Assembly: GCF_025685625.1 (NCBI RefSeq)
Contig: NZ_JAGSYI010000002.1
Span: forward strand, 372,001 to 436,000
Direction: 5' to 3'
From: Acidicapsa acidisoli
Lineage (GTDB): Bacteria > Acidobacteriota > Terriglobia > Terriglobales > Acidobacteriaceae
Length of the DNA: 64,000 bases
The notes under the pieces were generated by a model. That model was given only the letters and a program-made list of their open reading frames with translations. It was not told where the DNA came from and made no database searches. Position 1 is the first letter of the stretch. Each line of letters opens with the position of its first letter. Made by a program: the position numbers and the translations under genes. Of the stretch, positions 1-8,954 are shown one piece after another.

Positions 1-1386
1 GATCTCATCGCAGAGCCCATCCAAAAACGCCATCCACAGTTCAATGCGCTCCATCGAACTGATCGTTGCGAACAGGGTGTTGGAAGGCTGACTCGCAACA
101 CTTAAGACGGAACCATTGCCCTTCCAGGAAGAGATGGTCGAAATTCCCCCTCCCTTACGCAGCAGAACAGTATCGATCTTGCCTTCATTTAGCAACGCGA
201 CACGCTCATCATCGAGCACCGAAGTCAGTCCCACAGGTTGTATGCCGCCTTCCAGCAACTCGAATGACACTCGAGTCCCCGATTCCCGGCAGGAGAGATA
301 GAGAGCGCAGTCATCGCCAACAATGTTATCCCAGGCCCTTCTGAGCGCCCTTAAAGTTGCATCCACGGAACGGCAATGCTTTACCTCGGTCCGTAGTTCC
401 CTGAGCAGCGTCAGTTCAGGACTTGTATTCGGTGTTCTGGAAGCTTCGAACAGCAACTTGCGAACCAGCCCGTTCCGGAACTCAGGTTTGTGAGTATGCA
501 AGGGATCGACACAGATGGCGCCCGCCCTTTGGTACTGGCAAATATCTTCTGTGGCATTGGGGATAGCGACGATTCGATCTTCAAGGAGATTGTCAACCGT
601 GGTCCGGAACTCTTCATCCAGTTGATAGAGTTGAACGGGGCGCAACAAGCAGTGGATATGCGTCGCATCTCTCAAGACGGTACGGACGCTGTCCTCAACC
701 GACGCCTGGGTAATTTCAGCCGGTATGTGGTCTATTAATAGTTTTAGAAACGGCTCTTCTCCTCGGGTCAATTCGCAAAGCAGGCTGACCGTAGCGTCAT
801 CGGCCGTTCTTCCAACATCGCGCAGATAGCCCCGGATAATTGCCGGAACATCCAGCGCCATATCCGGAAGCACATGCAGCGCGAATTGCAGATTGGGCGA
901 ACCATGCTGCCGTCGCAGCTCGTATATGCTTATAATCCCTGCAAGAATCCAGCGCAGCCGCGACCATGCGGGTTGCGACGGTGCATAGGTTTGTATCTCT
1001 CTCAGCGTGGCGACAAGGCTCCGGGCATTTTGGTCACAGAGCTCTTCGGCGTGATCCATTGCGACCAGCACGTTGCCTTTCGATTTGGTAAGGGCTGCCT
1101 TGAGAATCTTAGTGAAATCCAGCCGAGGAGCCCGAGTCTTCCATATACCGAATTGGTGCTGGCGGAACTTTTCAGCAAGCCATTCGTAAAACTCATCTTC
1201 TTTGTAGATCTCGCGAGCGCCTCTCAGATCGATATGGATTGTTTTCCAGCGCCGCTCTTTGGCCTCATCGATCGCGGCTCGAAGCAACTCGGATTTTCCC
1301 GATGCAGCGGGCCCCAGGAGCGCAACGAACAACGGGCGTTCGCGGTTTGTCTTGTACAGGAAGTCTAGTCGCCGCTCGGAAATCAA
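1..1386 (-). CDS. P-loop NTPase, partial (runs off left edge)
   Basis: An open frame of 462 codons on the minus strand reaches the window edge without a stop. The start is inferred as TTG at 1386 because GAGGAGG lies 7 nt upstream and 18 nt separate it from the stop of the preceding gene. Walker A is GPAASGKS at residues 25-32. A Walker B-like hydrophobic strand, VLVAMDHAEE, is near residues 106-115. The rest (about 130-462) is predicted alpha/beta with no family I recognise. The fold suggests an AAA/STAND-type ATPase. It is the third gene of a three-gene operon with another ATPase and an M29-like enzyme, so it probably works with them. Its function is unknown and the C-terminus is not visible. 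Confidence is high that it is a gene and moderate for the NTPase call. Confidence 0.8.
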   Translation of the reverse strand, partial: MISERRLDFLYKTNRERPLFVALLGPAASGKSELLRAAIDEAKERRWKTIHIDLRGAREIYKEDEFYEWLAEKFRQHQFGIWKTRAPRLDFTKILKAALTKSKGNVLVAMDHAEELCDQNARSLVATLREIQTYAPSQPAWSRLRWILAGIISIYELRRQHGSPNLQFALHVLPDMALDVPAIIRGYLRDVGRTADDATVSLLCELTRGEEPFLKLLIDHIPAEITQASVEDSVRTVLRDATHIHCLLRPVQLYQLDEEFRTTVDNLLEDRIVAIPNATEDICQYQRAGAICVDPLHTHKPEFRNGLVRKLLFEASRTPNTSPELTLLRELRTEVKHCRSVDATLRALRRAWDNIVGDDCALYLSCRESGTRVSFELLEGGIQPVGLTSVLDDERVALLNEGKIDTVLLRKGGGISTISSWKGNGSVLSVASQPSNTLFATISSMERIELWMAFLDGLCDEI

Positions 1387-1404
1387 TTGGGGGCCTCCTC
1401 TGGT

Positions 1405-3012
1405 TTACGGTCTGACGGCCGAATATGCAATTCCTGACTCGCGGGCGAGTTCATCCGGTGTAGGCACCCGGGGCCCAAGCTGCTTCTTCGCGCGTGTCAG
1501 TAGCGTGTCGAGGTTCTCTTTCTGGCAAAAGCGTGCTAATTGCGGCGTTGCAAAGCGGTAAACTCCCGATGGACCCTCCTCTACAAACGAGCCGGTGGTC
1601 AGATTCGTGAGTAACAGCTCAATCATCACATTGGAAATACCATATCCATACGCGGACAGTACTTGTTCGATATCGTCTATGCGGAACTCGAAACTCTTGG
1701 GGTCCTGGTGACCAATTCGCTTCATCATCTCCAGGCAAATGATCTGCTCCGTGGGCGTCGAATTGGAAAAGAATGCCTGAAGCACGGTCCTGCGAAACTC
1801 GGGACTGCCGTTGACCGTGTGTAGCAATTCGGCCGGAGACGGTGGCCGCTTCTTCTCCTCAAATGCTTCGATGACCGCTGAACAGTACATCTGGATCAGT
1901 TCCGGCTGACCACGAGTTTCCTTATAGATTGTCCCCTGAAGATCGGGCGGTATATCAATGCCCATGCGCAGCAGGGGCTCCGAGATCATCTCCAGCGATT
2001 CCTTCTGAAGCAGCGGACCTAGTTGCTGCTCGGGGGCGAAGTTGTAGAGCGGGCTCTTATGAAGCGTGCGCTCTCGCATCAAGTAGCGAAAACCGGCGAT
2101 GACCACATAGCACCCGCTTCGTTCGATAACGGTTTCCCGAAGCAGGTGGGTGAATTCGTATCCATTCTCGGCATCACGCGCGAGAAACTCGTCATACTCG
2201 TCGATAAAAATCACGATCTGCACCTGGTTTTGTTTAGCAAAGTTATGCAGTAGCTGCGGCATGCGAAGAACGAACCGGGGCGCAATCGCGCCATACTTTG
2301 CCAGGTTCTTTGGGATTCGCACTCCGATTTGATCGAAGATGGCATAAACCGCGTCCCATGTGCTTCTGCACTTACTGCCGTATAACTCGGCGATGCAAAG
2401 CGTCTTGGCGTCGTAAAGATCGTTCAATCGATCTTTTATTTCCTGCATGCAGGAGGTCTTGCCGATACGGCGATTGCCAACAATCGTGGTATTGCGCAAG
2501 GTTTTACCAGTAAGGATATGACCGAGAATCTTCTCCCGGCCAAAGAAGCCGGATCCCGAGACAGTGCTTCCAGGAAGATAAGGAGACAGCGTTAAATAGC
2601 CTAGGGACTTTGCCAGGGCGCTACCCAGTACACGATATTTGGTCGTGTTGTCTCTTGCTTCAACAAAATCCCGGATTGTTTCGCTATCAAGAATAGCGAT
2701 GGAACGACGCCTGAGCTCATCCGAGGCCAGGTCACTCGAAACTGGTCTGTCGGTCAGATAAGCCATAGGACCGTTTATCCCTTTCGAATACTCGATGAGC
2801 TTCGTGACAAGTTCGGTCGTCGACAGCGAACCCCGCTCCGGAGCTAACTGCAAAAATGGGGTATAGAGTTTCAGATTCAGCTTAAGACGTCTCAGGTCAT
2901 GGGTGTGGACCGAGAATGGAACCTCCGAAGAAGGTTCATTTACGGGGCGATTTCGCCTCAGTTTGGCCTCCTGGAGTGTCTGGAGGAACTCCGCATGTTG
3001 TGAGCTTGCCAT
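1405..3012 (-). CDS. AAA/STAND-like ATPase with C-terminal winged helix
   Basis: About 535 aa. ATG at 3012 is preferred over GTG at 3018 because AAGAGG sits 7 nt before the ATG. Walker A is GNRRIGKT near residue 180, Walker B is IVIFIDEYDEF near 268, and a sensor-like strand VVIAGFR is near 305. A predicted winged-helix region spans about 420-500. FFGRE just before the P-loop is the usual lead-in of STAND/archaeal-type ATPases. The N-terminal 150 residues are not a known domain to me. The stretch AYLTDRP...RRRSIAILDSETIRDFV weakly resembles the last strand and helix of Mrr-like nuclease folds, but this is only inference. The gene starts 11 nt after the M29-like gene ends and is followed 18 nt later by a second P-loop NTPase, so the three are very probably cotranscribed. 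Confidence 0.85.
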   Translation of the reverse strand: MASSQHAEFLQTLQEAKLRRNRPVNEPSSEVPFSVHTHDLRRLKLNLKLYTPFLQLAPERGSLSTTELVTKLIEYSKGINGPMAYLTDRPVSSDLASDELRRRSIAILDSETIRDFVEARDNTTKYRVLGSALAKSLGYLTLSPYLPGSTVSGSGFFGREKILGHILTGKTLRNTTIVGNRRIGKTSCMQEIKDRLNDLYDAKTLCIAELYGSKCRSTWDAVYAIFDQIGVRIPKNLAKYGAIAPRFVLRMPQLLHNFAKQNQVQIVIFIDEYDEFLARDAENGYEFTHLLRETVIERSGCYVVIAGFRYLMRERTLHKSPLYNFAPEQQLGPLLQKESLEMISEPLLRMGIDIPPDLQGTIYKETRGQPELIQMYCSAVIEAFEEKKRPPSPAELLHTVNGSPEFRRTVLQAFFSNSTPTEQIICLEMMKRIGHQDPKSFEFRIDDIEQVLSAYGYGISNVMIELLLTNLTTGSFVEEGPSGVYRFATPQLARFCQKENLDTLLTRAKKQLGPRVPTPDELARESGIAYSAVRP

Positions 3013-3023
3013 GTCCACACCTC

Positions 3024-4427
3024 TTAAATTTTGTCCTCAGCGTCCAAGCATTCCAAGGTACGATGATTCGCCAGAACAGCGATTAGACCTCGAAGCTGCG
3101 ATATATCCGCGAGTCCGGTTCGCGAATGCCACTGTGAATACAGCTCAAGAAGAGAGATCGTATCGGGATAAGGTGGAATCTGCGGCCATAACAGGCATAG
3201 AAGCCTGCCCACATCCGCGTCCCCGATGGTGTAACTGCAAATACGTTGCCAGCCCACGTCCCTCTTCACACGGAAGCGCTTATTCTTTGTGGGAGAGGCA
3301 TGAGCGCTGGATTTCGCGATCCGGAACTCGGCTGGAAGAAGGTCTCCGAGTTTGGGCAGTGAAGCGGTCGACTCCCGCCAATGACTTGGATCGAGAACAA
3401 ATTGTCCCGAGCGCAGGATCGGATATCCGTCGATGGTCAAATCTGGATTCCACGCGACAAGGTCTTCGTGTAGGTTCGATTTCAAGGTCCCGCCGTACAT
3501 CTCGTTCGCGCCCACCGCTATGTGCAGAGTACCGCTCATCTTTTCGTCGAACAATGGATCCCCGGTGAGCTCATGCAGGTCGTCATTCACACCGATTCCT
3601 AATTCCGCCAACTGGATCAGAGGACGCGAGCCGGCAACCTTCTTCCATTGAAGCAATTGAGTCAGGTCTTTCACGCCCTTCTCGGGCCCCTGGATCTCGA
3701 TGAGTTCTCCGGTCTTGAAGGTAAGCAGAAGAGGATCGCTTCGGTCCACAACCGTACCCCGAAAGGCTCCGTTCAGGACGAATTTTCCGTGAGCCCGTTC
3801 TTCGAGGGGAGCAATGAAAGTCTCGCCGCCCGGTATGTTACCCCACGTCCCAAGCTGCAGGATGCCTGTACTTGTGATCGGCGGACGCGAGTAACGACCC
3901 AGAAACACATGGAGCGACTGCCGTCCGCACCACGTGTCCTTATCTCCAGTGACGAGTTCGGCATGGTCGCCGACCATCATGGCGGCAGCAAGATCATTGC
4001 ATCTACGCTCTGCCGCTTTGTAATCGATATTGACGCCATACTCGAGCAGTCGCGGTGTGGCATTGGGTACGACCGCGACATAGCGAGTCATGTCCACGGA
4101 GCATTCGAAGAGGCGGCGGCGGTATGGTGCTGGCGTGGATCGACTACCGAACGACAGGATTACTGCTCGCGAGGCCTCAATCGCTTCTTCATCCTCGTCA
4201 GAAGGGGAGTCGGAATCCTCCGTTTTTGTGTGCATCGTCTTGGAGACAAGACGGCGATCGGCGAGTATGTTAAGCCGTTGCGCAGCGGCGCCAATCGCGT
4301 CTGCGAATTCGAGGGTTTCAGCGTCACAAAATATCGTAAGTCGATCACCAGCGCTAAGTGGGATACATTCCGTCAGTACTCTGTCGGCTCCCTTGCGGAT
4401 CGCCTCACTCTGTTTCTCAGACTTCAA
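3024..4427 (-). CDS. M29 aminopeptidase-like protein, first gene of NTPase operon
   Basis: 467 aa. It starts with TTG at 4427, supported by GGAGGG 5 nt upstream. The core matches the thermophilic aminopeptidase (M29, also NicX) fold: NIPGGETF with Glu202, AELGIGVN with Glu275, GTLHIAVG with His302, Tyr311 in the following MYGG, and NLHED with His320/Asp322. These are the expected metal ligands and catalytic residues, so activity is plausible. Odd features are an acidic insert (DSDSPSDEDEEA) near 70-82 and an extra C-terminal region of about 100 residues (370-467) that looks like a small helical or winged-helix module. Free M29 aminopeptidases normally lack both. The tie to two P-loop NTPases suggests a specialised role such as peptide processing or a conflict system. 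The substrate is unknown. Base composition is lower in GC than in the flanking backbone genes. Confidence 0.75.
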   Translation of the reverse strand: MKSEKQSEAIRKGADRVLTECIPLSAGDRLTIFCDAETLEFADAIGAAAQRLNILADRRLVSKTMHTKTEDSDSPSDEDEEAIEASRAVILSFGSRSTPAPYRRRLFECSVDMTRYVAVVPNATPRLLEYGVNIDYKAAERRCNDLAAAMMVGDHAELVTGDKDTWCGRQSLHVFLGRYSRPPITSTGILQLGTWGNIPGGETFIAPLEERAHGKFVLNGAFRGTVVDRSDPLLLTFKTGELIEIQGPEKGVKDLTQLLQWKKVAGSRPLIQLAELGIGVNDDLHELTGDPLFDEKMSGTLHIAVGANEMYGGTLKSNLHEDLVAWNPDLTIDGYPILRSGQFVLDPSHWRESTASLPKLGDLLPAEFRIAKSSAHASPTKNKRFRVKRDVGWQRICSYTIGDADVGRLLCLLWPQIPPYPDTISLLELYSQWHSRTGLADISQLRGLIAVLANHRTLECLDAEDKI

Positions 4428-4841
4428 AGGTTCCCTCCGCGATACAGACCCTCAAACTTCGCGCTCAATAAGAAGAAAACATACATGGTTCCGCATGGTT
4501 TTGGTAGCAATCAATCTGATCTGCGGTAAGAACACTAGATTGCCATCACAAGACTGTAAAAAACAACAAAAAATCTATCGCCCTCGAATAAGTGATCGCA
4601 TATGTCGGCTCAAATCCAGCAAGCTTCAGCTCTGCTTCCATTTTTTGGCCAACTTTCCCGGGAAATGTTCCCAAGCTTTGAGCTAGATCTCTCGCATTGA
4701 CGACAGTTCCATGTGACTGCTTAAGCGAAGTCCAACGCATATCCACCCCAAGCCCTCATCTTCGCTCGATCGTAGATCACGATGGAGCAGTGCCTTTGAC
4801 TTCCAACACAACTCGATGCTGACCTTAAACCCCACCGCTGG
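4428..4841. other. Low-GC intergenic stretch upstream of the M29/NTPase operon
   Basis: About 410 bases with no convincing gene. It is AT-richer than its surroundings, includes A-rich tracts near 4556-4575, and should contain the promoter of the minus-strand operon that begins at 4427. A 66-codon minus-strand frame at 4546-4746 has no ribosome binding site and no recognisable features, so I do not call it. Confidence 0.5.
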
Positions 4842-4991
4842 TCAGGCAAGCACACCATAAATCCCTATCGCAGCCAGACATAGCGCGAAGATCAAAAACG
4901 TCGATGTCAGGGGAATTGGAACCAGGTCTTCGCGGTTGTTACGCCGACCAGATCCGTCACAGATGCGATTGAAAGAGGCTGTTTCTATCAT
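4842..4991 (-). CDS. Possible small single-pass membrane protein
   Basis: A 49-codon frame from ATG at 4991 to TGA at 4842. It lies 45 nt downstream of the sigma-54 activator on the same strand. The first 25 residues are polar and contain RRNNREDL. The rest is a classic membrane helix followed by an immediate stop (TSTFLIFALCLAAIGIYGVLA). This polar-then-TM architecture is typical of tail-anchored small proteins. There is no clear Shine-Dalgarno sequence, so translation may depend on the upstream gene. I do not recognise the family, and a chance frame remains possible. Confidence 0.4.
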   Translation of the reverse strand: MIETASFNRICDGSGRRNNREDLVPIPLTSTFLIFALCLAAIGIYGVLA

Positions 4992-5036
4992 GCTTGCGAG
5001 GACATCGCGCACTGGCTATCTCACCCGCACGGCTTT

Positions 5037-7139
5037 CTACCGCCGGTCTGGCCGCGCAATTCCCAGCTTGCGCATTCGGAACTGCAGCGTAGGACGCTTG
5101 AGTCCCAGCCTGGCCGCGGCTCCATGTGGACCGGCAAACACCCAGTTTGTCTGTTCCAACACCGCCAGGATATGCCGCCGCTCCATCTCTTCCAACGTCC
5201 CACCGCCGTTCGTGCCGCTGTTCTCCGTGACCCGCGGTTTCAGGTCCGACATCGCCACCCGCAGAGCGTGGCCCGGCGACAGGATCACTGCGCGCTCGAT
5301 CACGTTCTGCAGCTCCCGGATATTTCCCGGCCACGGATAGCGCAACAGCGCCTCCATGGTCTCCGACGAGATCGTCTCGATCGGTTTCTGCATCAGCCGC
5401 CCAAAATGCCGCACAAAGTGCCGGATCAGGAACGGAATATCCTCCGGCCTCTCCCGTAGCGGTGGCACATAGATCGGAAATACATTCAGCCGATAAAACA
5501 GATCGCTGCGGAACTTCTGGCTCTCCACCATGGCGTTAAGATCGCGATTGGTCGCCGCCACCAGCCGCGCATCCGTATGCAGCGTGCGCGAGCTGCCCAG
5601 CCGTTCGAACTCCCGCTCCTGCAGCACACGCAGCAGCTTCGGCTGCAGCTCGAGCGGAATCTCCCCCACTTCATCCAGAAAGATCGTCCCGTCCGAAGCC
5701 AGTTCGAAGCGTCCGATCCGCTGCGCAATCGCTCCCGTAAACGCGCCCTTCTCGTGGCCGAACAGCTCGCTCTCTAAAAGCCCTGTCGGAATCGCCGCGC
5801 AATTCAGCTTCACAAAGGGATGGCGGCAGCGCCCGCTCAGCTTATGCACCGCCCGCGCAATCAACTCCTTCCCGCTACCGGTCTCGCCGTAGATCAGCGC
5901 CGTGGAGTTAGTCGGCGCCACCGCTTCTACCTGGCGCAGCACCCTCCGCAGCACCGCGCTGTTGCCCACAATCTCTTCAAAATTCAGCTCGCTGCGGATC
6001 TCATTTTCCAGATATAGCTTCTCCTGCGCCAGCTTGTGAGAAAGCTCCGAAATCTTGCGGTACGATAGTGCATTATCCATTGCAATCGCCAACTGCCCCG
6101 CGATCTGGACCATGAAATCAACATCCTGCTGAGTAAACGAGTGCTTGCGCAGCCGCCCCACCGCCAGTACACCCAGCACCTGTTCCGAGCGAACCAGCGG
6201 AAGCAGACACAGCGCCGTCAGTCCCTCCTGTAGCGCTAGTTCGCGCCCCAGGTGCTTCTGCGAATCCCAGCGGATATCTCCCACCCAGGGCTTACCGCTG
6301 CGAAACACCTGCGCCGCTAAACCATCCTTCGCTACCCCCGTGCCGGGCCGGATATATCCTTTGCCATCGGGAAAATCCAATGCATACACCTCCGGAGCCC
6401 CGCTGCTTCCCGTCGGCAGTATCAGCGCCACGGCATCGAGCTGCATCACGTCGCGAATATTCGGCGAAATCGCCCGGATCACATCCTTCAGCTCCAGGTT
6501 CGACGCCACGCTGTTGTTCAGGTCCAGAATCAGCCGCAGCTTTGTCCGCTCGTTCTCCAGGGCCACGCGCGCCGTTTCCGAAGCCACGAAGTTCAGCTGC
6601 GCATCCAGCGCCAGTGAGATGCAATGCGCCGCAGTCTCCAACAGTGACACTTCCTCTTCAGAGAAGGCGTCCTCAAACGACCGGCCTACCCCGATCAGCC
6701 CCAGCCGCCGTGCCTTCGTACTCAGTGGAACCATGCATACCGACCGGTCGCCATTCGAACGGAACCAGTCCATCGCATCCGGCGCATCCGGAAACCGGGT
6801 CTCATTCGCAATCGACGGAATCACGAGCGGCCACGAATGCCCGTCCGCCCAGAAATACGCCGACAGCTTCTCCGGTAGAAGCTCGCAAGCCTCCAGCGGC
6901 TTCCACCCCTCGCCGTCCACAAACGCGCCCGACGGCAATGGCAACCCGTAATCGTGAACTACCAGGAAAGTCCGCGCGGAAATCAGATTGCGCAGTGCGA
7001 AAGGAAGATCACGCAGCAAGTTTTCCGCGTTATCGCACTCGTTCAACCAATGCGTAAAACGCAGGAACGACCCGTCGCCCTCTATTAGCGAGCGGCCGCG
7101 ATCCGAAATGGATAGAAGGCTTTCGTGCTGCTGTTCCAT
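5037..7139 (-). CDS. Sigma-54-dependent activator with GAF domains (NtrC/FhlA-like)
   Basis: 700 aa. The N-terminal half holds two GAF-like sensor regions (about 30-190 and 205-355). Next comes a complete sigma-54 AAA+ domain: Walker A GETGSGKE 418-425, the sigma-54-contacting loop GAFTGA 465-470, Walker [10 protein letters not shown] 485-493, and the R-finger region to about 620. A Fis-type helix-turn-helix lies at about 655-690. With GAFTGA intact it should activate RNA polymerase holding sigma-54. It has no receiver domain, so activity is probably set by a small ligand or redox signal bound by GAF, as in FhlA or NorR. It diverges from a radical SAM operon with a near-consensus -24/-12 promoter, so that operon is its likely target. 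Confidence 0.95.
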   Translation of the reverse strand: MEQQHESLLSISDRGRSLIEGDGSFLRFTHWLNECDNAENLLRDLPFALRNLISARTFLVVHDYGLPLPSGAFVDGEGWKPLEACELLPEKLSAYFWADGHSWPLVIPSIANETRFPDAPDAMDWFRSNGDRSVCMVPLSTKARRLGLIGVGRSFEDAFSEEEVSLLETAAHCISLALDAQLNFVASETARVALENERTKLRLILDLNNSVASNLELKDVIRAISPNIRDVMQLDAVALILPTGSSGAPEVYALDFPDGKGYIRPGTGVAKDGLAAQVFRSGKPWVGDIRWDSQKHLGRELALQEGLTALCLLPLVRSEQVLGVLAVGRLRKHSFTQQDVDFMVQIAGQLAIAMDNALSYRKISELSHKLAQEKLYLENEIRSELNFEEIVGNSAVLRRVLRQVEAVAPTNSTALIYGETGSGKELIARAVHKLSGRCRHPFVKLNCAAIPTGLLESELFGHEKGAFTGAIAQRIGRFELASDGTIFLDEVGEIPLELQPKLLRVLQEREFERLGSSRTLHTDARLVAATNRDLNAMVESQKFRSDLFYRLNVFPIYVPPLRERPEDIPFLIRHFVRHFGRLMQKPIETISSETMEALLRYPWPGNIRELQNVIERAVILSPGHALRVAMSDLKPRVTENSGTNGGGTLEEMERRHILAVLEQTNWVFAGPHGAAARLGLKRPTLQFRMRKLGIARPDRR

Positions 7140-7208
7140 AAGTGATGGAACCCCGCTGAAAAACCAAAGCCCGGGAGTCGAACATCAAATAGATGTTAAT
7201 CACGTCCG

Positions 7209-7223
7209 TTTGGTGGCACCAAA
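7209..7223. promoter_or_regulatory. 15-bp perfect palindrome in the activator/radical SAM intergenic region
   Basis: TTTGGTG-G-CACCAAA is a perfect inverted repeat about 70 bp upstream of the activator start and 182 bp upstream of the -24 element. It could be a distal activator site or an autoregulatory operator. Its sequence differs from the AATGCCA-type palindrome nearby, so if both are used they may bind different proteins. Confidence 0.4.
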
Positions 7224-7266
7224 TCGAGGACCGCTGCTCTTTTCAGCGGCAAACCCTCGATTCACT

Positions 7267-7306
7267 AATGCCAGCATGTTGGCATTTGGTCAATTTGCTG
7301 GCATTT
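7267..7306. promoter_or_regulatory. Candidate upstream activating sequence for the sigma-54 activator
   Basis: AATGCCA-N6-TGGCATT (7267-7286) is a perfect inverted repeat. A third half-site copy, CTGGCATTT, lies at 7298-7306, about one and three-quarter turns further on. The group sits about 85-125 bp upstream of the -24 element, the usual enhancer distance for bacterial enhancer-binding proteins with a Fis-type DNA-binding domain. Assignment to the divergent activator rests on position and symmetry. Confidence 0.55.
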
Positions 7307-7390
7307 CATCGTGATTTACACCTGTTGGCGAGCTTGCACGATCCACAACCAGATCAATCACTTGCCATCTCTTCGCTAGTGTTTCCTGTC

Positions 7391-7406
7391 TGGCAAGCAA
7401 CTTGCA
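7391..7406 (+). promoter_or_regulatory. Sigma-54 (-24/-12) promoter of the radical SAM operon
   Basis: The sequence TGGCAAGCAACTTGCA matches TGGCA-N6-TTGCA with the correct spacing between GG (-24) and GC (-12). The base before it is C, also consensus. The predicted transcript start is near 7417, giving a leader of about 73 nt before ATG 7490. A sigma-54 activator gene lies divergently upstream and candidate enhancer repeats lie between. Confidence 0.85.
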
Positions 7407-7489
7407 TTGGCTATTCCCGTACACGCAGGACAATAACTTGCCTTGCGCGCAAAGTAAAAGTAGAGGGATACAAACTTCAGGAGGGCCGG

Positions 7490-8776
7490 ATGGCTGTCGA
7501 GCAACATTCCGAGCAAACTGCAAATTTCCGTCTCGATGTACCCCTGCATAATCTGCTTACTCACTCTCCCGCGCCGCCCATGGGACTCTATCCCATAGGA
7601 GAGCCACAAACCTTCCCCCAACCCGTCTTTCCGCAACGTCCGGAACTCCTGGGCCCCGTCGAAGAAGATCCCGACTGGCGCCCTCCGGAAAAACGCCATT
7701 GGAGCCCCGGCCAGATCTACCACGGCATGCAGGGCTGGCTTTTTCCTTACGTCCGCTCCCGTATCACTGCGGGCGACTTCCACCCCCTCATCGCCTATCT
7801 CTTCACTGAGTTCAAGTGCAATCTCGACTGTCACTATTGCTGGGCGTTCGACAACAAGGTCAAAGGCATGACCGAAGATACCGCCAGACGCTCCGTTGAC
7901 TGGCTGCATGGCACCGGCTGCCGCGTCCTAGCTTTCATGGGCGGCGAGCCGCTTCTCCGCCCTGACTTTATCCATAAGATCACTTACTACGCAGCCAAAA
8001 ATAATTTCTGGATCTATCTTCCGACCAATGCGCGCCTCCTGCGCACCGATGTTATCGACAAACTCGCCGACGCCGGCCTCTCCACCTTCAACATCGCCGT
8101 CGACGCCGTAGATCTCAAGCCCGGCCTTCCCAAAGCTCTGGCCCCGATTCGCGAGCAGTTCGACTATCTCATCCGCAAGCAATACGGCTACGGCTACTCC
8201 GTCTTTCTCAACATCAATATCTGCCGTAACAATCTCGACGACGTGCGCCAACTTACTGAAATCGCACACGACTGCGGCATCGCTACCGACTACCACATCA
8301 ACGAATCGCCCCTCCTCGAACAGGACGAGCACTTCAAGCATGCCGCCCAGAACGTCACTTACATCACTCCGGACGACTGGCCGGCTGTGGAAGAAACCAT
8401 TCAATGGTTGACGGAAAAGCAGGACTCAGGCTATAAAATGGTCAATTCGAATACTCGGCTGTGGCAGATGGTCAGCTTCATGAAAGGCAACCATTTCCCG
8501 TGGAATTGCCGCGCCGGGCAGAACTCGATGATCATTCGCGTAGACGGTACGCTTGCGCCTTGTTTTCCCATGTACACGGCAAGCTATGACTGGGGCGTTG
8601 TCGGCGATCATAAGTTCGATACCAAACAGCTCGATCACCAGAAAGAAACCTGTCAGACGCACTGTTTTTCGACGCTGAATCACATCCTCGGCTGGTGCTA
8701 CAACGACCAGCGAGTAATTAAGTACTTCTTCAAACAGCTCGCCCACGGTTTTCAAGGTATGCAGGGCCAGATGTAA
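7490..8776 (+). CDS. Radical SAM protein with C-terminal cysteine-rich (SPASM-like) region
   Basis: 428 aa from ATG 7490, chosen because CAGGAGGG lies 4 nt upstream. The open frame extends further 5' but would cover the promoter. The radical SAM cluster motif is CX3CX2C at Cys110, Cys114 and Cys117 (FKCNLDCHYCW), followed by GGEPLLRPDF (about 151-160), the SAM-binding strand. The C-terminal part has more cysteines (NCRAGQ, APCFPMY, ETCQTHCF, WCYN), consistent with auxiliary Fe-S clusters of SPASM/twitch type. It is the first gene after a sigma-54 promoter and precedes a dehydratase-like protein and its activase. A maturation role for that Fe-S enzyme, or a radical step in the same pathway, is inference. 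The substrate is unknown. Confidence 0.9.
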   Translation: MAVEQHSEQTANFRLDVPLHNLLTHSPAPPMGLYPIGEPQTFPQPVFPQRPELLGPVEEDPDWRPPEKRHWSPGQIYHGMQGWLFPYVRSRITAGDFHPLIAYLFTEFKCNLDCHYCWAFDNKVKGMTEDTARRSVDWLHGTGCRVLAFMGGEPLLRPDFIHKITYYAAKNNFWIYLPTNARLLRTDVIDKLADAGLSTFNIAVDAVDLKPGLPKALAPIREQFDYLIRKQYGYGYSVFLNINICRNNLDDVRQLTEIAHDCGIATDYHINESPLLEQDEHFKHAAQNVTYITPDDWPAVEETIQWLTEKQDSGYKMVNSNTRLWQMVSFMKGNHFPWNCRAGQNSMIIRVDGTLAPCFPMYTASYDWGVVGDHKFDTKQLDHQKETCQTHCFSTLNHILGWCYNDQRVIKYFFKQLAHGFQGMQGQM

Positions 8777-8954
8777 CAGGCTGCGGAAAGACTATTTCCG
8801 GAAGAAGACGCGCTTGATCACGCGGCGATTCCACACTCGGGCCCGCTCCGCAACCTGGATGTAAGTGACATTTTTCCCCGGATGTTCAGGCGGGATCTGT
8901 CTGTCGCTTCCCCTCTGAAGATCCTCATCACTGTTCGAAACCAAGGAGAGTTCG

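Noticed and set aside
874-1368. 164-codon plus-strand frame with a start and stop
   Set aside because: It is the shadow of the minus-strand NTPase frame, which has Walker motifs, a ribosome site and no stop over 462 codons.
4546-4746. 66-codon minus-strand frame upstream of the M29-like operon
   Set aside because: No ribosome binding site, no recognisable composition or motif, and it lies in AT-rich intergenic DNA.
7324-7340. Second sigma-54-like sequence (TTGGCGAGCTTGCA)
   Set aside because: GG and GC are too close together (3 nt between elements instead of 6).
7193-7489. N-terminal extension of the radical SAM gene
   Set aside because: It would translate the enhancer and sigma-54 promoter region, and a strong Shine-Dalgarno sequence sits before ATG 7490.
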